Shown piece after piece: positions 9,144-18,028 of a DNA stretch of 64,000 nt. The position numbers and the translations under genes were made by a program. Origin of the DNA: Mycolicibacterium sp. GF69 (GTDB lineage Bacteria; Actinomycetota; Actinomycetes; Mycobacteriales; Mycobacteriaceae); assembly GCF_003284965.1 (NCBI RefSeq), contig NZ_QMEW01000023.1, positions 1 through 64,000 on the forward strand. Reading direction: 5' to 3'. The number at the start of each line of letters is the position of its first letter. The stretch's first letter is position 1. Under the pieces are notes generated by a model. That model made no database searches. It was not told where the DNA came from and was given only the letters and a program-made list of their open reading frames with translations.

Positions 9144-10250
9144 TCAGCGGGGCAGCGTAGTGATGTGCACGTGGTCGTAGTGACCGTAACCCGATGCCTG
9201 CGGACCGGCCGGCGTGTAATACGTGCCGCGCCAGATGACGTCCTGCAACCCGAACCGGCCCGCGTTGGCCATCGCGAACGCGAGAATCTGGTCGCCGAGC
9301 GCGATGCCCTCGGGGCTTTCGGGATTGGGAATCATGATGTCGATGGCCAGGCCCCGGGGATGCCACGGCTTGGAGTCCGGCCGGACGCCGTCGATGGCCG
9401 ATATCTGAGGGAACCGGTGGCTGACGGCGCGGGCGGCGAGGACGGTGTTGGTCTGTAACCCAGACTCGTTCGCGATGCCGACGGGCAGCGCCTCCGGGAT
9501 ATCGGCACGGACCGCTGCCAGCGCCGATCCGGGGTCGGCGGCAGCGGGAGGGCCGGGCATCGCGGCGATCGCCAGGTCGGCCGGAGGGGGTGCACTCGGC
9601 GCGGCTGCACCCGGTGGGGGTGCGTTGTCGACGATCGCTTGCTGCTGCGGCGTCAGCGCCGCGTACTGCGCCTCCGCGGCGGCGATCTGCCGCAGCAGCT
9701 CGCTCAATTTGGCCTGCAGTTCTGCGCGCACGGCGGCGGCCGACTCTGCGGCGGCGCGGGCGTCGTCGGCCGATCGCTGCGACGCCTCGGCGGCAGTGGC
9801 CGCGCGCGCCCGCGCGGAGTGGAAGGCTGCCAACTGGTCGGCAATGCCGGCGCCGACTGTCCGTTGCATCGACAGCTGGTCGATCAGCTGTTGTGGCGAG
9901 GCCGCGGTGAGCAGCGCCGCCATCTGGCCATCGCGCCCACTCATGTAGTTCATCGCCGCGATCCGGTCGACGGCGGCCTGGCAGGGCTCGAGCTGGGAGT
10001 TTGCGGCGTCGAGGGCTGCCAGGTCGGCGCGATGGCGCTCGTCCGCCGCCGTCTGCTCGGCGGCTTTGGCGTCGGCATCGCGCTGAGCGGCCGTGACGGC
10101 CTCGCGACTCTGCACCGCCTGGCGGGACAATTCGTTGAGTTTGGACATCGCGTCAGCGGCCGGATCCGCATTGGCATTCCCCATCGGGATGGCCAGCACC
10201 AGGACTGCAGCCGCACAACCGCAAACGGTTCGTCGAAGCGAGTGGCGCAT
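9144..10250 (-). CDS. Secreted coiled-coil protein with VanY-like/ARB_07466-type C-terminal domain
   Basis: 368 residues from ATG 10250 (GTG 10271 is an in-frame alternative). A signal peptide is followed by about 170 residues of Ala/Gln/Arg-rich coiled coil (residues about 30-205), as in the N-terminus of RipA-type cell-wall hydrolases. Then comes a Pro/Ala linker with AAPSAPPPADLA and a C-terminal domain with WHPRGLAIDIMIP and GYGHYDHVHI. The H...D and D-H-V-H pattern resembles zinc peptidase (M15/VanY-like) motifs found in actinobacterial secreted proteins. A role in peptidoglycan remodelling is inferred. It converges with the topoisomerase operon, whose stop is only 20 nt away. Confidence 0.75.
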   Translation of the reverse strand: MRHSLRRTVCGCAAAVLVLAIPMGNANADPAADAMSKLNELSRQAVQSREAVTAAQRDADAKAAEQTAADERHRADLAALDAANSQLEPCQAAVDRIAAMNYMSGRDGQMAALLTAASPQQLIDQLSMQRTVGAGIADQLAAFHSARARAATAAEASQRSADDARAAAESAAAVRAELQAKLSELLRQIAAAEAQYAALTPQQQAIVDNAPPPGAAAPSAPPPADLAIAAMPGPPAAADPGSALAAVRADIPEALPVGIANESGLQTNTVLAARAVSHRFPQISAIDGVRPDSKPWHPRGLAIDIMIPNPESPEGIALGDQILAFAMANAGRFGLQDVIWRGTYYTPAGPQASGYGHYDHVHITTLPR

Positions 10251-10633
10251 GCCGGTCACGCGGATTGTCACGATCCTTGGTTCGAGGACCGATCACGGCC
10301 CGCCGTCGATGTCCCGGCAAGGCTACGAAGTGACACCGGCGATGTCTACTCGTCCGTCAGATCCCGACACGATTCCTACGCCGGGGCCGGTGCTAGACGA
10401 TGAAGCCGCCGCCCGTTGTCGAGACTCGCGTCGGTGTCGATCGGGCCCGGCCGCACGTCGTTGACGGTGCCGCCCGGGGAAGGGGGACAGCCGCACTTCT
10501 CCGCGCCGGTCTGGTCCGCGCTGGGCCCGGACCCGGGGGACTTCAGGAGCGGGTCGAGGACTTCATTGATCAGAAGGCCAGCGAGTTGGAGTCGTCCTTC
10601 CTGACGGCCCCTGGCGCAGGATCCTCGAATCGC
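10251..10633. other. Gene-poor 380 bp with a possible gene remnant
   Basis: No intact gene is recognised. On the + strand an ATG at 10342 opens 40 codons (to 10464) beginning MSTRPSDPDTIPTPGPVLDD. This looks like the natural N-terminus of a small soluble mycobacterial protein, but the reading turns into Arg-rich junk after about residue 20. Further in-frame pieces downstream (around 10510-10600, ERVEDFIDQKASELESS) may belong to the same decayed gene in another frame. Confidence 0.3.
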
Positions 10634-11407
10634 TCAATCGTCGAGAATCGCTACGGCCCGCGTCCAGCCGGCGGAGGCGGCATGCACCTTCACCGGGAAG
10701 CAACAGATCTGAAAACCATTGTCCGGTAGGGACTCCAGGTTGTGAAGTTTCTCCAGATGGCAGTAGCCGATCTCGCGTCCGGCCCGGTGCCCCTCCCAGA
10801 TGATCGAGGGGTCCCGGTCGCGCGAATACCGTTGTGCGGTGTACACAAACGGTGCATCCCAGCTCCACGCGTCGGTGCCGGTCAATCGCACACCGCGCTC
10901 CAACAACCACAGCGTCGCCTCGCGACCCATGCCGCAGCCAGACGACACGTAATCCGCTTCACCGTAGCGGGTTCCGGCGGCGGTGTTGACGACGACGATG
11001 TCGAGGGGCTGCAGCTGGTGGCCGATTCGGTCGAGTTCGTCGGCTACGTCAGCGGCGGTCACCACGTACCCCGCGTCGAAATGCCGGAAGTCAAGCTTCA
11101 CCGCAGGTTGCAGACACCATTCGAGCGGAACCTGGTCGATGGTGATCGCCGGCGCGCCACCGTCCATCGTCGACGCATAGTGATAGGGGGCATCGAGATG
11201 GGTGCCATTGTGGGTGGTGATCCGGACGCGTTCGATCGCCCAGCCCTCGCGATCCGGTAGGTCATCGATCGTCGCGCCCGGGAAGAACGCGACGACTTCG
11301 GCCGCGGTGTCGGCGTGGTTGTAGTAGTCGATCTCGGGAAGGTGCCCCGGCGGGTCAGACGCTATCCCAGCCTGCAATGGCACCGAGATGTCGACAAATC
11401 TACGCAT
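10634..11407 (-). CDS. Cyclase-family metal-dependent hydrolase (kynurenine formamidase-like fold)
   Basis: 257 residues of the cyclase family, whose members include bacterial kynurenine formamidase and polyketide-cyclase-like amidohydrolases. The metal-binding signature HNGTHLDAPYHY is present near residue 86, with RFVDISVPLQAGIASDPP at the N-terminus and IVVVNTAAGTRYGEADY in the middle. ATG 11407 is preferred over 11428 because GGAAGAGAGAG lies just upstream of it. The gene is divergent from the NDH-2-like oxidoreductase. Substrate unknown: formamide or lactone hydrolysis is the family chemistry. Confidence 0.82.
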   Translation of the reverse strand: MRRFVDISVPLQAGIASDPPGHLPEIDYYNHADTAAEVVAFFPGATIDDLPDREGWAIERVRITTHNGTHLDAPYHYASTMDGGAPAITIDQVPLEWCLQPAVKLDFRHFDAGYVVTAADVADELDRIGHQLQPLDIVVVNTAAGTRYGEADYVSSGCGMGREATLWLLERGVRLTGTDAWSWDAPFVYTAQRYSRDRDPSIIWEGHRAGREIGYCHLEKLHNLESLPDNGFQICCFPVKVHAASAGWTRAVAILDD

Positions 11408-11538
11408 CTGACTCTCTCTTCCGCTCATTCCTGCCGATGGCAGTCTGTCAGGCAGGGCGGCGTCAGCGTGCTTCGGAACTGTGGCGAAGCATTCGATCGC
11501 CGCGTGGACATCGGTTGCGGAAGGGGTACGGCTTGTCT

Positions 11539-12939
11539 ATGACGCCCGACGACCCGGTTGAATTGGCTGACGTGCGCCCCAGCGTGCTCATCATCGGCGG
11601 AGGATTCGGCGGCCTGTTCTGCGCCCGCCGCCTCGGACGCCTCGACGTCGACGTCACGCTGCTCGACCGCGCGGCGTGCCACGTGTTTCAGCCACTGCTC
11701 TACCAATGTGCGACAGGAACGTTGAGCATCGGTCAGATCAGTCGGTCGCTGCGCGAGGAACTGGCGCACCACGACAACGTCAAGACGCTGCTCGGCGAGG
11801 CGATCCGGCTCGACGCCGACGCCCGTCGAGTCACGGCGCGTCGTCCAGACGATTCGACTTTCGATCTCGACTACGACTACCTGGTGATCGCGGCGGGCAT
11901 GCGCCAGTCCTACTTCGGCAAGGAGGAATTCGCCACATGGGCGCCCGGCATGAAGACACTCGACGACGCGCTGAGCATTCGCCGTCGGGTGTTCGCGGCC
12001 TTCGAGATCGCCGAGACCTTACCGCCGGGGCCGGAGCGGGACGAATGGCTCACGTTCGCCGTCACGGGAGCGGGGCCCACCGGCGTCGAGTTGGCCGGGC
12101 AGATCCGGGAACTGGCGACTCGGGCGCTGGCCAACGAGTTCCACAGCATCGAACCGCAGGATGCGCGGGTGCTGCTGTTCGATGGCGGCGACCGGGTGCT
12201 CAAGACTTTCTCGCCAGCGCTGGCCGAGGGGGCGACGCGCACGCTCGAGAAGCTGGGTGTGGAGATGCATTTCGGTGTGCACGTCAGCGACGTCCGGCGC
12301 GACGGCGTGACCGTGAGCCCGAAGGGTGGTGGCCCGAACGAGGACTACGCCACCCGGACAGTGCTGTGGACGGCCGGCGTCGAGGCTGTGCCGTTCGCGC
12401 GGCACGCCGCGGAAGCGCTCGGCGCCGACACCGATCGATCGGGGCGCGTCGCCGTCGAGCCCGATCTGTCCGTGCGCGGGCACCGCGAGGTGTTCGTCAT
12501 CGGTGATCTGGCCGGGCGTGACGGACTTCCCGGAGTGGCCGAGAACGCCATGCAGGGCGGGATGCATGTCGCCGCCTGCATCCGGCGCGACCTACGTCGC
12601 CGCGCACGCAAGGAATTCCGCTATCGCGACCTGGGGACGGCGGCGTATATCAGCCGAGGTCACGCCCTGCTGGAGGCCGGCCCGGTGAAGCTGCAAGGCG
12701 TTCTTGGCTGGCTGGGCTGGGGCTTCATTCACATCGCGTTCCTCACCGGCGTGCGAAACCGGTTCAGCACCGTAGGGACGTGGCTCGCGACGATCGCGCG
12801 CGCCAACCGCAGCGACCGCTCTTTCATCTTGGGCGGTTCCGGTCATCCCGAGGAGCCCTACACCTGGGAGTCACCGGTGCATCAGGGATACCACGAGCCA
12901 GGCGACAGCTCGGGCCGCGATCAAAGTGCGGCCGGTTAG
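11539..12939 (+). CDS. NDH-2-like FAD/NAD(P)-dependent oxidoreductase
   Basis: 466 residues. The FAD Rossmann motif VLIIGGGFGGLFCARRL begins at about residue 14, the NAD(P) motif TGAGPTGVELAGQI lies near 175-190, and the second FAD motif VFVIGDLAG near 325. A C-terminal amphipathic/hydrophobic part (GVLGWLGWGFIHIAFLTGVRNR) resembles the membrane anchor of type II NADH dehydrogenases, which pass electrons from NADH to quinone without pumping protons. M. tuberculosis Ndh/NdhA are the nearest well-known relatives; this may be an additional paralogue. An in-frame TTG at 11533 is better spaced from the GGAAGGGG ribosome site (6 nt) than the ATG at 11539, so the start is uncertain by two codons. 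Confidence 0.85.
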   Translation: MTPDDPVELADVRPSVLIIGGGFGGLFCARRLGRLDVDVTLLDRAACHVFQPLLYQCATGTLSIGQISRSLREELAHHDNVKTLLGEAIRLDADARRVTARRPDDSTFDLDYDYLVIAAGMRQSYFGKEEFATWAPGMKTLDDALSIRRRVFAAFEIAETLPPGPERDEWLTFAVTGAGPTGVELAGQIRELATRALANEFHSIEPQDARVLLFDGGDRVLKTFSPALAEGATRTLEKLGVEMHFGVHVSDVRRDGVTVSPKGGGPNEDYATRTVLWTAGVEAVPFARHAAEALGADTDRSGRVAVEPDLSVRGHREVFVIGDLAGRDGLPGVAENAMQGGMHVAACIRRDLRRRARKEFRYRDLGTAAYISRGHALLEAGPVKLQGVLGWLGWGFIHIAFLTGVRNRFSTVGTWLATIARANRSDRSFILGGSGHPEEPYTWESPVHQGYHEPGDSSGRDQSAAG

Positions 12940-12966
12940 CGGGCAGAGAACAACTATCCGCCGGCT

Positions 12967-12981
12967 TACCCCCTGGGGGTA
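12967..12981. promoter_or_regulatory. CsoR/CstR-like operator over -10 of rhodanese gene
   Basis: TACCCCC-T-GGGGGTA is a perfect palindrome with 7-bp arms. Its right end overlaps the -10 hexamer TATATT (12980-12985), which lies 6 nt before the ATG at 12992. G/C-tract dyads of this type are bound by the CsoR family, both copper-sensing (CsoR/RicR) and persulfide-sensing (CstR) members. Since the gene encodes a rhodanese, sulfur stress sensing is the more likely reading. Confidence 0.65.
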
Positions 12982-12991
12982 TATTGGGCCC

Positions 12992-13453
12992 ATGCCGGAA
13001 TTTTCCCGTCGCTCCTGCCGGTCGACCGAATGGCGACTTCGCTTCCTCGCTGCGGTCATCGCCGCGGCCGCCACTTTCACGTTGGGTGGGTGCACGTCGG
13101 ACAGCGCATCGCCGACGTCGGAGGCCGCAGCCCAGAGCGCTGCACGGCTGGTCAGCCCCGACGAGTTCGCCGCAGCGATCGCGGATCCCGATCGACTGAC
13201 CCTGAACGTCCACGTGCCGTTCGAAGGTGACATCCCCGGCACCGACACGTCGATCCCGTTCGACCGGATCGCCGCCGAGGCTGATCGGCTGCCGACCGAT
13301 CGCGACACCCCGTTGTCGATCTACTGCCGGACGGGACCGATGAGTGCAATCGCCGCGGAGACGCTTCGCGATCTCGGCTACACCGATGTAGTTGAACTTC
13401 GCGGGGGTATGCGCGCGTGGCAAGCCGACGGTCGTCAGCTGGTTGGAATCTGA
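12992..13453 (+). CDS. Lipoprotein rhodanese-like sulfurtransferase
   Basis: 153 residues. A basic N-terminus and hydrophobic segment end in the lipobox LGGC (Cys34), so the protein should be a surface-anchored lipoprotein. The rest is one rhodanese domain with FAAAIADPDRLTLNVHVPF and the active-site loop IYCRTGPMSAIAAETL (Cys112), ending with ELRGGMRAW. Rhodaneses move sulfane sulfur to acceptors such as thiols or cyanide. ATG 12992 was chosen because the -10 TATATT sits 6 nt upstream (leaderless) and a signal sequence follows. An upstream CsoR/CstR-like operator suggests repression released by copper or persulfide. Confidence 0.88.
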   Translation: MPEFSRRSCRSTEWRLRFLAAVIAAAATFTLGGCTSDSASPTSEAAAQSAARLVSPDEFAAAIADPDRLTLNVHVPFEGDIPGTDTSIPFDRIAAEADRLPTDRDTPLSIYCRTGPMSAIAAETLRDLGYTDVVELRGGMRAWQADGRQLVGI

Positions 13454-13519
13454 CGGTGCTGGGTTACTCGTTGAGAAACCAAATTGGTCGGCCATTGCGA
13501 ATCGGCACTTCGAACGACG

Positions 13520-14422
13520 CTACTTCGCGGCCAGCTTGATGATTTGGAGTCCTTCCCATTTTGTAGCGGCTACGACGTAGACCGTGCCGTCACCGTCGAC
13601 GGCTATGCGGGTCGGGCCCTGGATGTCGCTGAACGGCAGCTGAACCCACTCGCCGCCACCGGCAGGCATCCGGGATACGGTGTTCGCCTTTACATCGGTG
13701 GCATACAGGTTGCCAGCGGTGTCGACGGCTAGGCCACCTACGTTGTCGGGCGCGCCGTCGACCGCCTCGGTAGTCGTCGCGTTCTTCGCGATCTTCACGA
13801 TCTTGCCCATCACAGATACGAACAGGTTGTCGTCACCGTCGATCACCATGTGCCCCATCCCCTCGAGACCATCCACGGGAAGCTCGGTCGGGGAGTCCGC
13901 ACCGGGGGCCAGCGCCAACAGCTTGTTGCGCTGATTGTCGCCGAGGTAGACGGTGCCGTCATGGCCCACTGCGATCTGGCTCCGTTGCCGAAGCTCGCCG
14001 AAGGGTAGCGACTCCGGAGTGGTGGATCCGGGTTTGAGGGACTTGACCCCCTGGTCGAGGGTGACGAAATACAACGTGCCGTCCGGCGTCGCCGCCATGC
14101 TCGACACGGGAGAACCGCTGTATCCCAACCGAGTTGGTTTATCTGCCCCTGGCACGAGCTTCAAGAGTCCGGTACCGCCGCCCAGATAGAGAATGTTCTG
14201 TGCGTCGACGGCGAGCGATGTAGCGCCCATCGCCTCGAAGAGCGCGGTCTGCTGGCCAGTCTGCAAGGGCACGTCCGCGGCAACGGACGTCGGCCCGTCC
14301 CCGGACGAACATGCCACCAATACGCTCACCAGGGCTGACGTCGCTGCCGCGAGGAACGTCCTCAGCGCAATCGCCGACCACCGCGACGGCTTGCACGGAG
14401 GTTCGGACCTGTTGTGCAACAT
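13520..14422 (-). CDS. NHL/beta-propeller lipoprotein (PknD sensor-like)
   Basis: About 300 residues from ATG 14422. A signal sequence ends in a lipobox (VSVLVAC, Cys38). The mature part has about six repeats of the form LAVD..G.LY (LAVDAQNILYLGG, MAATPDGTLYFVT, IAVGHDGTVYLGD, MVIDGDDNLFVSV, LAVDTAGNLYATD, IAVDGDGTVYVVA). These make a six-bladed NHL-type propeller like the extracellular sensor of mycobacterial PknD. A ligand-binding or protein-interaction role outside the membrane is inferred. The frame stays open upstream to 14755, where it merges with an antitoxin fragment. ATGs at 14455, 14482 and 14500 are alternatives, so the start is uncertain. Confidence 0.75.
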   Translation of the reverse strand: MLHNRSEPPCKPSRWSAIALRTFLAAATSALVSVLVACSSGDGPTSVAADVPLQTGQQTALFEAMGATSLAVDAQNILYLGGGTGLLKLVPGADKPTRLGYSGSPVSSMAATPDGTLYFVTLDQGVKSLKPGSTTPESLPFGELRQRSQIAVGHDGTVYLGDNQRNKLLALAPGADSPTELPVDGLEGMGHMVIDGDDNLFVSVMGKIVKIAKNATTTEAVDGAPDNVGGLAVDTAGNLYATDVKANTVSRMPAGGGEWVQLPFSDIQGPTRIAVDGDGTVYVVAATKWEGLQIIKLAAK

Positions 14423-15004
14423 GCCTATTAACCTTCGCTTGCCGATCCGGCGCATCTGCAACCCACAAGCAAGCGGGCACATTTTCTCCTCGGTATCCAT
14501 TCCAGAGATATTAGGAGGGCTGCTCCGGATTCCCGCAGTTGGAGCTGGTCGAGCTAGCGTGACTGGCTCGGATGGGAACTTTCGAATTGCGAGCGCGCCG
14601 ATTCGTGAATGGTTCTGCCAGGAGTCATAGTCGTCGGCTGACATGAGGACGGCGGCGCCGGCTCGGAAGGTGATCCTGACCGGTTCGTGATCGGTGTTGA
14701 CCTGTTCAAGCAGGGGAAAGAGACGTCGTCTTGCTTCGTTGGCGCTGATGGCCATCGCTACTCACCCAGCGCTTGGGTCAGATGACGTTCAGCCATCCCG
14801 ACGAGATGCGGCCGTCGGCCTGATCCGCGGCGAAGCGTTTGGCTGTCGCATCGATGAATCGTTGGACAATCTGCGAATGAGTTTCTGAAGTCTCGGCTGA
14901 AATTACGTTTGCTGTATTGCGGGACACGCTGCGACCGGGCTGGGTACTGTCCCGGACATATTCAACCGGTACGTCCGAAGCCGTAGCCAACTCGAGGATT
15001 CCGC
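14423..15004. other. Intergenic 580 bp with antitoxin remnant
   Basis: Apart from the Phd/YefM fragment at 14615-14755 no gene is recognised. On the minus strand a short open stretch ending at 14778 (AETSETHSQIVQRFIDATAK) looks like a real protein C-terminus but has no identifiable beginning. The region reads like a recombination scar between the NHL lipoprotein and the ABC transporter. Confidence 0.4.
14615..14755 (-). pseudogene. N-terminal fragment of Phd/YefM-family antitoxin
   Basis: From ATG 14755, 47 codons match the start of RelJ/YefM antitoxins: ISANEARRRLFPLLEQVN, then EPVRITFRAGAAVLMSADDY and DSW. After this tryptophan the normal C-terminal half, which binds the toxin, is missing. 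The frame continues without a stop into the leader of the NHL lipoprotein, giving an accidental 411-residue fusion. No RelE-type toxin gene is found next to it. It is a decayed toxin-antitoxin locus. Confidence 0.7.
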
Positions 15005-16870
15005 GTGAAGAGACGGGCAGCGGCGCCGGACCATCCGGTGGTCGACGACGAGCCGCCTGCACCCGCGAGCGCTTCGACACTTCGCCGGCACGCCCTGCGC
15101 TACCGGTTCCGGGTCGGCATTCGACGTCCTACGACGGTCCTCGGCGCGCTCGGGCTGGTGTTGTTCGGCTACCTGATCGTGGTGCCGATCGCGACGATGT
15201 TGATTCAGGGCGCAACCGTCAGCCCGAAAGACACGTTGATCGTGCAGCAGCCCGCGGGTTCGCTGACGTCGTACTACCTCTGGCGGGTCTTCCTCTCTCC
15301 GGTTTCTGGCGAGTTGTTCTGGCGGCCGTTGCTGCACACCCTGGTTGTCAGCGCATGCTCGCTCATCTTGTCGCTCCTGATCGGCGGGATGTTCGCGTGG
15401 TTCCTGACGTGCACAGACCTGTTCGGCCGCCGTTGGTTCAGCACGGCCTTGATCGTCCCCTACATGCTGCCGACATGGGCGTTCGCGCTCGCCTGGAGCG
15501 CGATATTCAAGAACCGTACGGCGGGTGGTCGACCCGGCTGGCTCGAGTCCATCGGACTCACACCGCCCGACTGGCTGGCCTACGGCGGTGTGCCGATCAT
15601 CATCATCTTCACCCTGTACTTCTCACCGCTGGTCATCCTGTTGCTCGGCAACGCCCTCGAACGCTTCGACCCGCGGTTGGAGGATTCGGCCCGGTCACTC
15701 GGAGCCAGCTACGGGACCGTCGTCCGCACCATCCTGGTGCCACTGATGCGGCCGGCCATCCTCTCGGCCGCCACCTTGATCCTGGCGAAGGTCCTCGGCG
15801 AATTCGGGGTGACCTACATCCTCGGACTGCCCACCAATTTCAACGTTCTGGCGACCTCGCTGTATCGGAACATCTCGACTCGGGACAGCGGCGCGGCGGC
15901 CGTCATGGCCAGCGCCATCATCGTGATCGGACTGCTCTCCCTGTGGGTGGACGTCCATTTCGTCAAGGAGGCGGGGCGCTTCGTCACCATCGCGGGTAAG
16001 GGGTCGATAAATAGGACGCGGCGGCTCGGCAGATTGCGGGTCCCGGCCACCGCGCTGTGCGGATTCGCGTTCGTTCTCAGTGTGATCGTTCCTATCGGAG
16101 TGCTGGTGCTCTCCACCTTGATGCGTCGTCCTGCCGACTTCTCACCGGACAACTTCACCCTTTCGTACTGGTTCGGCCACGGGCTCGACACTTCCGGGTT
16201 CTCCGACGGAATTCTGGTGAGCGGTGCCGTGTGGTCGGCGGCCTGGAATACGTTCTGGATCGTCGGAGTCGCAGCGGTATCAGCGGGCATACTTGGACAA
16301 CTCGTCGGCTACGTCGTCGTTCGCTCCCCCAGCCGTCTGCTCGCAACCACGTTGCGCCAGTTGACATTCCTTCCGCATCTCGTGCCGGGCATCGCCTTCG
16401 GGGTCGCTTACCTGTCGTTGTTCGCCGTGCCACGCGGACCCATTCCTGCGCTCTATGGCACGGCCGCCATTCTGGTGCTGATCTACATGGCCGAGCAGAT
16501 GCCGTTCGCGTCGCGCGCGGGTATCTCGTCGATGGTCCAGCTCGGCCGCGACCTCGAAGAGGCGGCACAGATCGCAGGCGCCGGCTGGTGGCGCCGCATG
16601 ACCGGGATCGTCCTACCCATCCAAAAGCGTTCTCTGGCAATCGGTATCCTCCTACCGTTCATCGCCGGGGTCCGCAGTCTGAGCCTCGTGGTGATTTTGG
16701 CCGTGCCGGGCATGGACGTCTTGACCACGTTCGCGATCAAGCTCGTCGACTTCGGGTTCACCCAAGCCGCCAACGGCGTCGTACTCATCGTCTCGGCTGT
16801 CGCGTTCTGCGGCACCTACGCCATCCAGAAGACCATGAAGACCGACCTCGGTCGGGGATTAGGTGGATGA
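15005..16870 (+). CDS. Iron(III)-type ABC transporter permease (dual-domain, FbpB-like)
   Basis: 621 residues containing two tandem permease domains of about 6 helices each, separated near residue 330 by a short basic linker (NRTRRLGRLR). Each half has the cytoplasmic EAA loop that contacts the ATPase: EDSARSLGASYGTVVRTILVP (about 220-240) and EEAAQIAGAGWWRRMTGIVLP (about 518-538). This organisation is typical of ferric-iron, 2-aminoethylphosphonate and related importers. Start is GTG 15005 with GAGG 6 nt upstream. The ATPase gene follows after 3 nt and the binding protein after that, so the importer is complete. Confidence 0.87.
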   Translation: MKRRAAAPDHPVVDDEPPAPASASTLRRHALRYRFRVGIRRPTTVLGALGLVLFGYLIVVPIATMLIQGATVSPKDTLIVQQPAGSLTSYYLWRVFLSPVSGELFWRPLLHTLVVSACSLILSLLIGGMFAWFLTCTDLFGRRWFSTALIVPYMLPTWAFALAWSAIFKNRTAGGRPGWLESIGLTPPDWLAYGGVPIIIIFTLYFSPLVILLLGNALERFDPRLEDSARSLGASYGTVVRTILVPLMRPAILSAATLILAKVLGEFGVTYILGLPTNFNVLATSLYRNISTRDSGAAAVMASAIIVIGLLSLWVDVHFVKEAGRFVTIAGKGSINRTRRLGRLRVPATALCGFAFVLSVIVPIGVLVLSTLMRRPADFSPDNFTLSYWFGHGLDTSGFSDGILVSGAVWSAAWNTFWIVGVAAVSAGILGQLVGYVVVRSPSRLLATTLRQLTFLPHLVPGIAFGVAYLSLFAVPRGPIPALYGTAAILVLIYMAEQMPFASRAGISSMVQLGRDLEEAAQIAGAGWWRRMTGIVLPIQKRSLAIGILLPFIAGVRSLSLVVILAVPGMDVLTTFAIKLVDFGFTQAANGVVLIVSAVAFCGTYAIQKTMKTDLGRGLGG

Positions 16871-16873
16871 CCG

Positions 16874-18004
16874 ATGCCCACGATCTCGCTCAGCGGCGTC
16901 ACGAAGCGATACCCCGGAAGCACGACGAGTGCCGTCGACAACCTGGATCTGACGATCGACCACGGCGACTTCATGTGCATGCTCGGCCCCTCCGGGTGTG
17001 GCAAGACCACGACACTGCGGATGATCGCCGGTCTCGAACAGCCGACGGCCGGTTCGATCTCCGTCGACGACCGGATACTGGACTCGGTCAGCCGCGACGT
17101 GTTCGTTCCACCCGAGCGCCGCGAGATGGGCCTTGTCTTTCAGAGCTATGCATTATGGCCGCACATGACGATTCGGCAGAACACCGAATACGGGCTGCGC
17201 TTGCGCAAAGTCGCCCGAGCCGAACGGGGACGGCGCGCCGACGAGGTGATGGCGGTGATGGGCATCGACCGTTACGCAGATCGCTACCCGTGGCAGCTGT
17301 CGGGCGGACAACAGCAGCGGGTGGCGCTGGCCCGAATGCTGGCCGTCAACCCGGGCGTCATGCTTCTCGACGAACCGCTCTCGAACCTCGACTCGCGGCT
17401 GCGTCTCGAGATGCGGTCGGAACTCAAGCGCATCCATCACGACTTCGGCTCCACCATCGTCTTCGTGACCCACGACCAATGGGAGGCAATGACATTGGCA
17501 ACGCGGATCGCGGTGATGTCCGAGGGCCGACTTCAGCAGATCGGGTCACCGATCGACATCTACGACCATCCCCGAAACCGGTTCGTCGCCGAGTTCCTCG
17601 GCAACCCTCCCATCAACATCATCGAGATCGTCGATGCCGAGTCCGCACCACACGTGGCGGCAGCGTACGCATTCGGCAAGGTGAGGACGCAGGGCATCGG
17701 GGCCGCCCCGGGGTCGGTGGGATTTCGTCCGGAGTCGATCCGGATCGAAGGCCGCGACGAGCCCGCCTCCGGCGAGGGTTTGACCATCGACGCCACCGTG
17801 TTCGCGGTACTCGCGACCGGAGGCAGCTGGACCATCGAAGTCGTCGCCGATGATCGCCATCTCTTCGCGACAACTTCGGTGAATCCGACGTGCCGGCCGG
17901 GCGATGAGATCCGAGTACGGCTCACCGCCAACGATGTACACGTGTTCGACACAGGAGGCGATCGTGTCGACCCGAGCTTGCGCTCTGCCCCATCCACCCA
18001 CTAA
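16874..18004 (+). CDS. ABC transporter ATPase (FbpC/PotA-like)
   Basis: 376 residues. Nucleotide-binding domain with Walker A GPSGCGKTTT (about residue 38), Q-loop FQSYALWPHMT, signature LSGGQQQRVALARML, Walker B VMLLDEPLSNLD and switch VTHDQWEAM. A TOBE-like C-terminal domain (residues about 240-376) is found in iron, polyamine and sugar importers of this group. It starts 3 nt after the permease stop and should be co-transcribed. It drives uptake of the ligand bound by the lipoprotein encoded downstream. Confidence 0.9.
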   Translation: MPTISLSGVTKRYPGSTTSAVDNLDLTIDHGDFMCMLGPSGCGKTTTLRMIAGLEQPTAGSISVDDRILDSVSRDVFVPPERREMGLVFQSYALWPHMTIRQNTEYGLRLRKVARAERGRRADEVMAVMGIDRYADRYPWQLSGGQQQRVALARMLAVNPGVMLLDEPLSNLDSRLRLEMRSELKRIHHDFGSTIVFVTHDQWEAMTLATRIAVMSEGRLQQIGSPIDIYDHPRNRFVAEFLGNPPINIIEIVDAESAPHVAAAYAFGKVRTQGIGAAPGSVGFRPESIRIEGRDEPASGEGLTIDATVFAVLATGGSWTIEVVADDRHLFATTSVNPTCRPGDEIRVRLTANDVHVFDTGGDRVDPSLRSAPSTH

Positions 18005-18028
18005 CGCCTTGCCAACGAAGGAGAAGTC

